Shown here one piece after another: positions 62,556 through 64,000 of a DNA stretch of 64,000 nucleotides. The stretch covers positions 5,770,501-5,834,500 of the forward strand of contig NZ_AP023243.1 of NCBI RefSeq assembly GCF_016756495.1, read 5' to 3'. How positions within the stretch are numbered: position 1 is the stretch's first letter; every line of letters begins with the position of its first letter. Position numbers and translations under genes: made by a program. This DNA comes from Mesorhizobium sp. 113-3-3. Lineage in GTDB: Bacteria; Pseudomonadota; Alphaproteobacteria; Rhizobiales; Rhizobiaceae. The notes below the pieces were generated by a model that was given only the letters and a program-made list of their open reading frames with translations, searched no databases and was not told the origin of the DNA.

Positions 62556-64000
62556 ATGAACACGCAAATGAACCGTGTGTCCGTCGACATCGGCGGTACC
62601 TTCACAGATGTCGTGCTGGAAATAGCCGGCGAACGCTCTTCCACTAAAGTGCTGACGACGAAGCGGGCACCTGAGGAAGCGGTGCTGGAAGGAGTTGAAA
62701 GTCTCCTGGGGCAGAAAGGCCTGTCATTCGCAGATCTCGATCTCTTCCTGCACGGCACGACGTTGGCGACGAACGCCATCATCGAACGGCGCGGGGCGAA
62801 CACTGCGCTTGTGACCACCGACGGCTTTCGCGATACGATCGAGATCGGCTCTGAAAGTCGCCACGACCAATACGATATTTTTATCAAGAAGCCTCAGCCC
62901 CTTGTCGGCAGGAAACACCGGTTCGTCATAGGAGAGCGTGTCGCCGCCGATGGTTCGGTACTGAAACCGTTGCCTGAGGATCAGGTGGCAGAACTCGGCA
63001 AAACACTCAAAACCGCAGGCATCGAAAGTGTTGCCATCTCGTTCATCCACGCATACGCGAACCCGGCACACGAGCTCAAGGTCCGGGAAGTCCTGTCGGC
63101 AGCCTTGCCGGACGTGACTTTCTCGCTGTCCTGCGAAGTCTGTCCGGAAGTTCGGGAGTATGAGCGCACCTCGACCACTGTGGCCAACGCCTATATCCGC
63201 CCGATCATGGCCGGCTATCTCGGCCGTCTCAAGACGGAACTTGCCCGTCGTGGGCTGCGCGCTCCCCTGCTGCTGATGACGTCGGGCGGCGGGCTGACGA
63301 CCGTCGACCAAGCGGCAGCATTCCCGATACGCCTTGTTGAATCAGGCCCCGCCGGCGGCGCCATTCTTGCTTCCAAGATCGCCGGCGACTGCGGTCTGAA
63401 GGAAATCGTGTCCTTCGACATGGGCGGCACCACCGCAAAGCTTTGCCTGATCGACAACGGCACACCCCTCAAGTCCCGCAGCTTCGAGGTCGACCGCACC
63501 GAACGGTTCCTGAGAGGCAGCGGCCTTCCGGTTCGCATTCCGGTCATCGAAATGGTCGAAATCGGCGCCGGCGGCGGTTCCATTGCCCAAGTCGACAGCC
63601 TTGGTCGCCTGACCGTGGGGCCGGAAAGTGCGTCGTCGGAACCAGGTCCGGCTTGCTACAACCGCGGCGGCAATCGCCCCACGGTCACGGACGCCGATCT
63701 GGTTCTTGGCCGCATCGACGCCACGAATTTCGCCGGCGGTAAGGTCGGCCTGCGCCGCGACCTCTCTGAAAAGGCGCTGGGCGACCATGTCGGCTCTCCG
63801 TTGTCCCTAAAATCGGTGGTCGCAGCCTCGGCCGTGGCAGCCATCGTCGAGGAAAACATGTCGAACGCCAGCCGCGTGCACGCGGCGGAGCACGGCAAGG
63901 ACCTGCGCAAGCGCGCCATGATCGCATTCGGTGGTGCTGCGCCGATGCATGCAGCCCAGCTTGCCCGTAAGCTCGGCCTGGAAAAGGTCATCGTGCCGAT
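62556..64000 (+). CDS. Hydantoinase/oxoprolinase subunit A-like protein, 5' part
   Basis: The frame begins MNTQMNRVSVDIGGTFTDVV and runs off the right edge after about 481 codons. It has the HyuA/oxoprolinase N-terminal domain (DIGGTFTD, LHGTTLATNAIIERRGA, ERTSTTVANAYIRPIM), then the ATPase-like DMGGTTAKLCLID. Family members hydrolyse hydantoins, 5-oxoproline or N-methylhydantoin, or carboxylate acetone-type substrates, usually with a HyuB partner gene expected just downstream. ATG 62556 follows AAGG. Confidence 0.88.
   Translation, partial: MNTQMNRVSVDIGGTFTDVVLEIAGERSSTKVLTTKRAPEEAVLEGVESLLGQKGLSFADLDLFLHGTTLATNAIIERRGANTALVTTDGFRDTIEIGSESRHDQYDIFIKKPQPLVGRKHRFVIGERVAADGSVLKPLPEDQVAELGKTLKTAGIESVAISFIHAYANPAHELKVREVLSAALPDVTFSLSCEVCPEVREYERTSTTVANAYIRPIMAGYLGRLKTELARRGLRAPLLLMTSGGGLTTVDQAAAFPIRLVESGPAGGAILASKIAGDCGLKEIVSFDMGGTTAKLCLIDNGTPLKSRSFEVDRTERFLRGSGLPVRIPVIEMVEIGAGGGSIAQVDSLGRLTVGPESASSEPGPACYNRGGNRPTVTDADLVLGRIDATNFAGGKVGLRRDLSEKALGDHVGSPLSLKSVVAASAVAAIVEENMSNASRVHAAEHGKDLRKRAMIAFGGAAPMHAAQLARKLGLEKVIVP

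Overview
The window looks like a chromosomal accessory stretch of a Rhizobiales bacterium, most likely Mesorhizobium or a close relative. The evidence is the high GC content, the many sugar ABC importers with rhizobial-type subunits, the family repertoire, and short intergenic repeats that I associate with Mesorhizobium-like genomes. No rRNA, tRNA, CRISPR array, complete insertion sequence or integrase was seen. All function calls come from reading protein motifs and gene context; no database search was run.

Layout. 1-1006: 5' part of a VCBS-repeat secreted/adhesin-type protein. 1007-2328: non-coding, with dispersed repeats and a copy of the guaA 3'-end sequence. 2329-14448: redox, stress and energy genes with LysR regulators (peroxiredoxin-like protein, disulfide-reductase-like flavoprotein, NDH-2, patatin, 3-hydroxybutyrate dehydrogenase, DUF302, MFS, cupin, two paralogous small secreted proteins). 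14682-19101: a degenerate patatin, then a bufferin-type RiPP operon (DUF2282 precursor, DUF692/MNIO enzyme, DUF2063 partner, DoxX) coupled to a flavodoxin-fold quinone reductase. 19167-21648: a LysR gene divergent from a methyltransferase and an ABM-like protein. 21649-22699: repeats and a frameshifted gene remnant.

22700-34493 is a near-complete D-apiose catabolic locus: ApnO-type oxidoisomerase, ribose-type ABC importer with a DUF2291 lipoprotein, ApsD-type dehydrogenase, ApnL-type lactonase, a GntR/FadR regulator, a RuBisCO-like protein (OiaX/OiaT type) and a DUF1537 kinase (OiaK type). 34746-40509 is an oligosaccharide-type ABC importer plus a cytoplasmic DUF5060/apiosidase-like glycoside hydrolase. 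One 13-bp motif lies upstream of four transcription units spanning both blocks. This suggests that uptake of an apiose-containing glycoside, intracellular hydrolysis and apiose breakdown form one regulon.

40967-49276: a ROK regulator divergent from a glucose/mannose-type ABC importer, two SDR dehydrogenases and a xylose-isomerase-like TIM-barrel enzyme, ending in a strong terminator beside a second guaA 3'-end copy and a second long dispersed repeat. 50019-64000: a second importer of the same type without its own ATPase, a Gfo/Idh/MocA dehydrogenase, a DUF336 protein, an OtnK/OtnC-like tetronate module, a threonine-aldolase-fold enzyme, an Asp/Glu-racemase-like protein, GMC and aldehyde dehydrogenases, and the start of a hydantoinase/oxoprolinase A gene. 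A shared 19-bp operator-like site occurs in two divergent promoter regions of this block.
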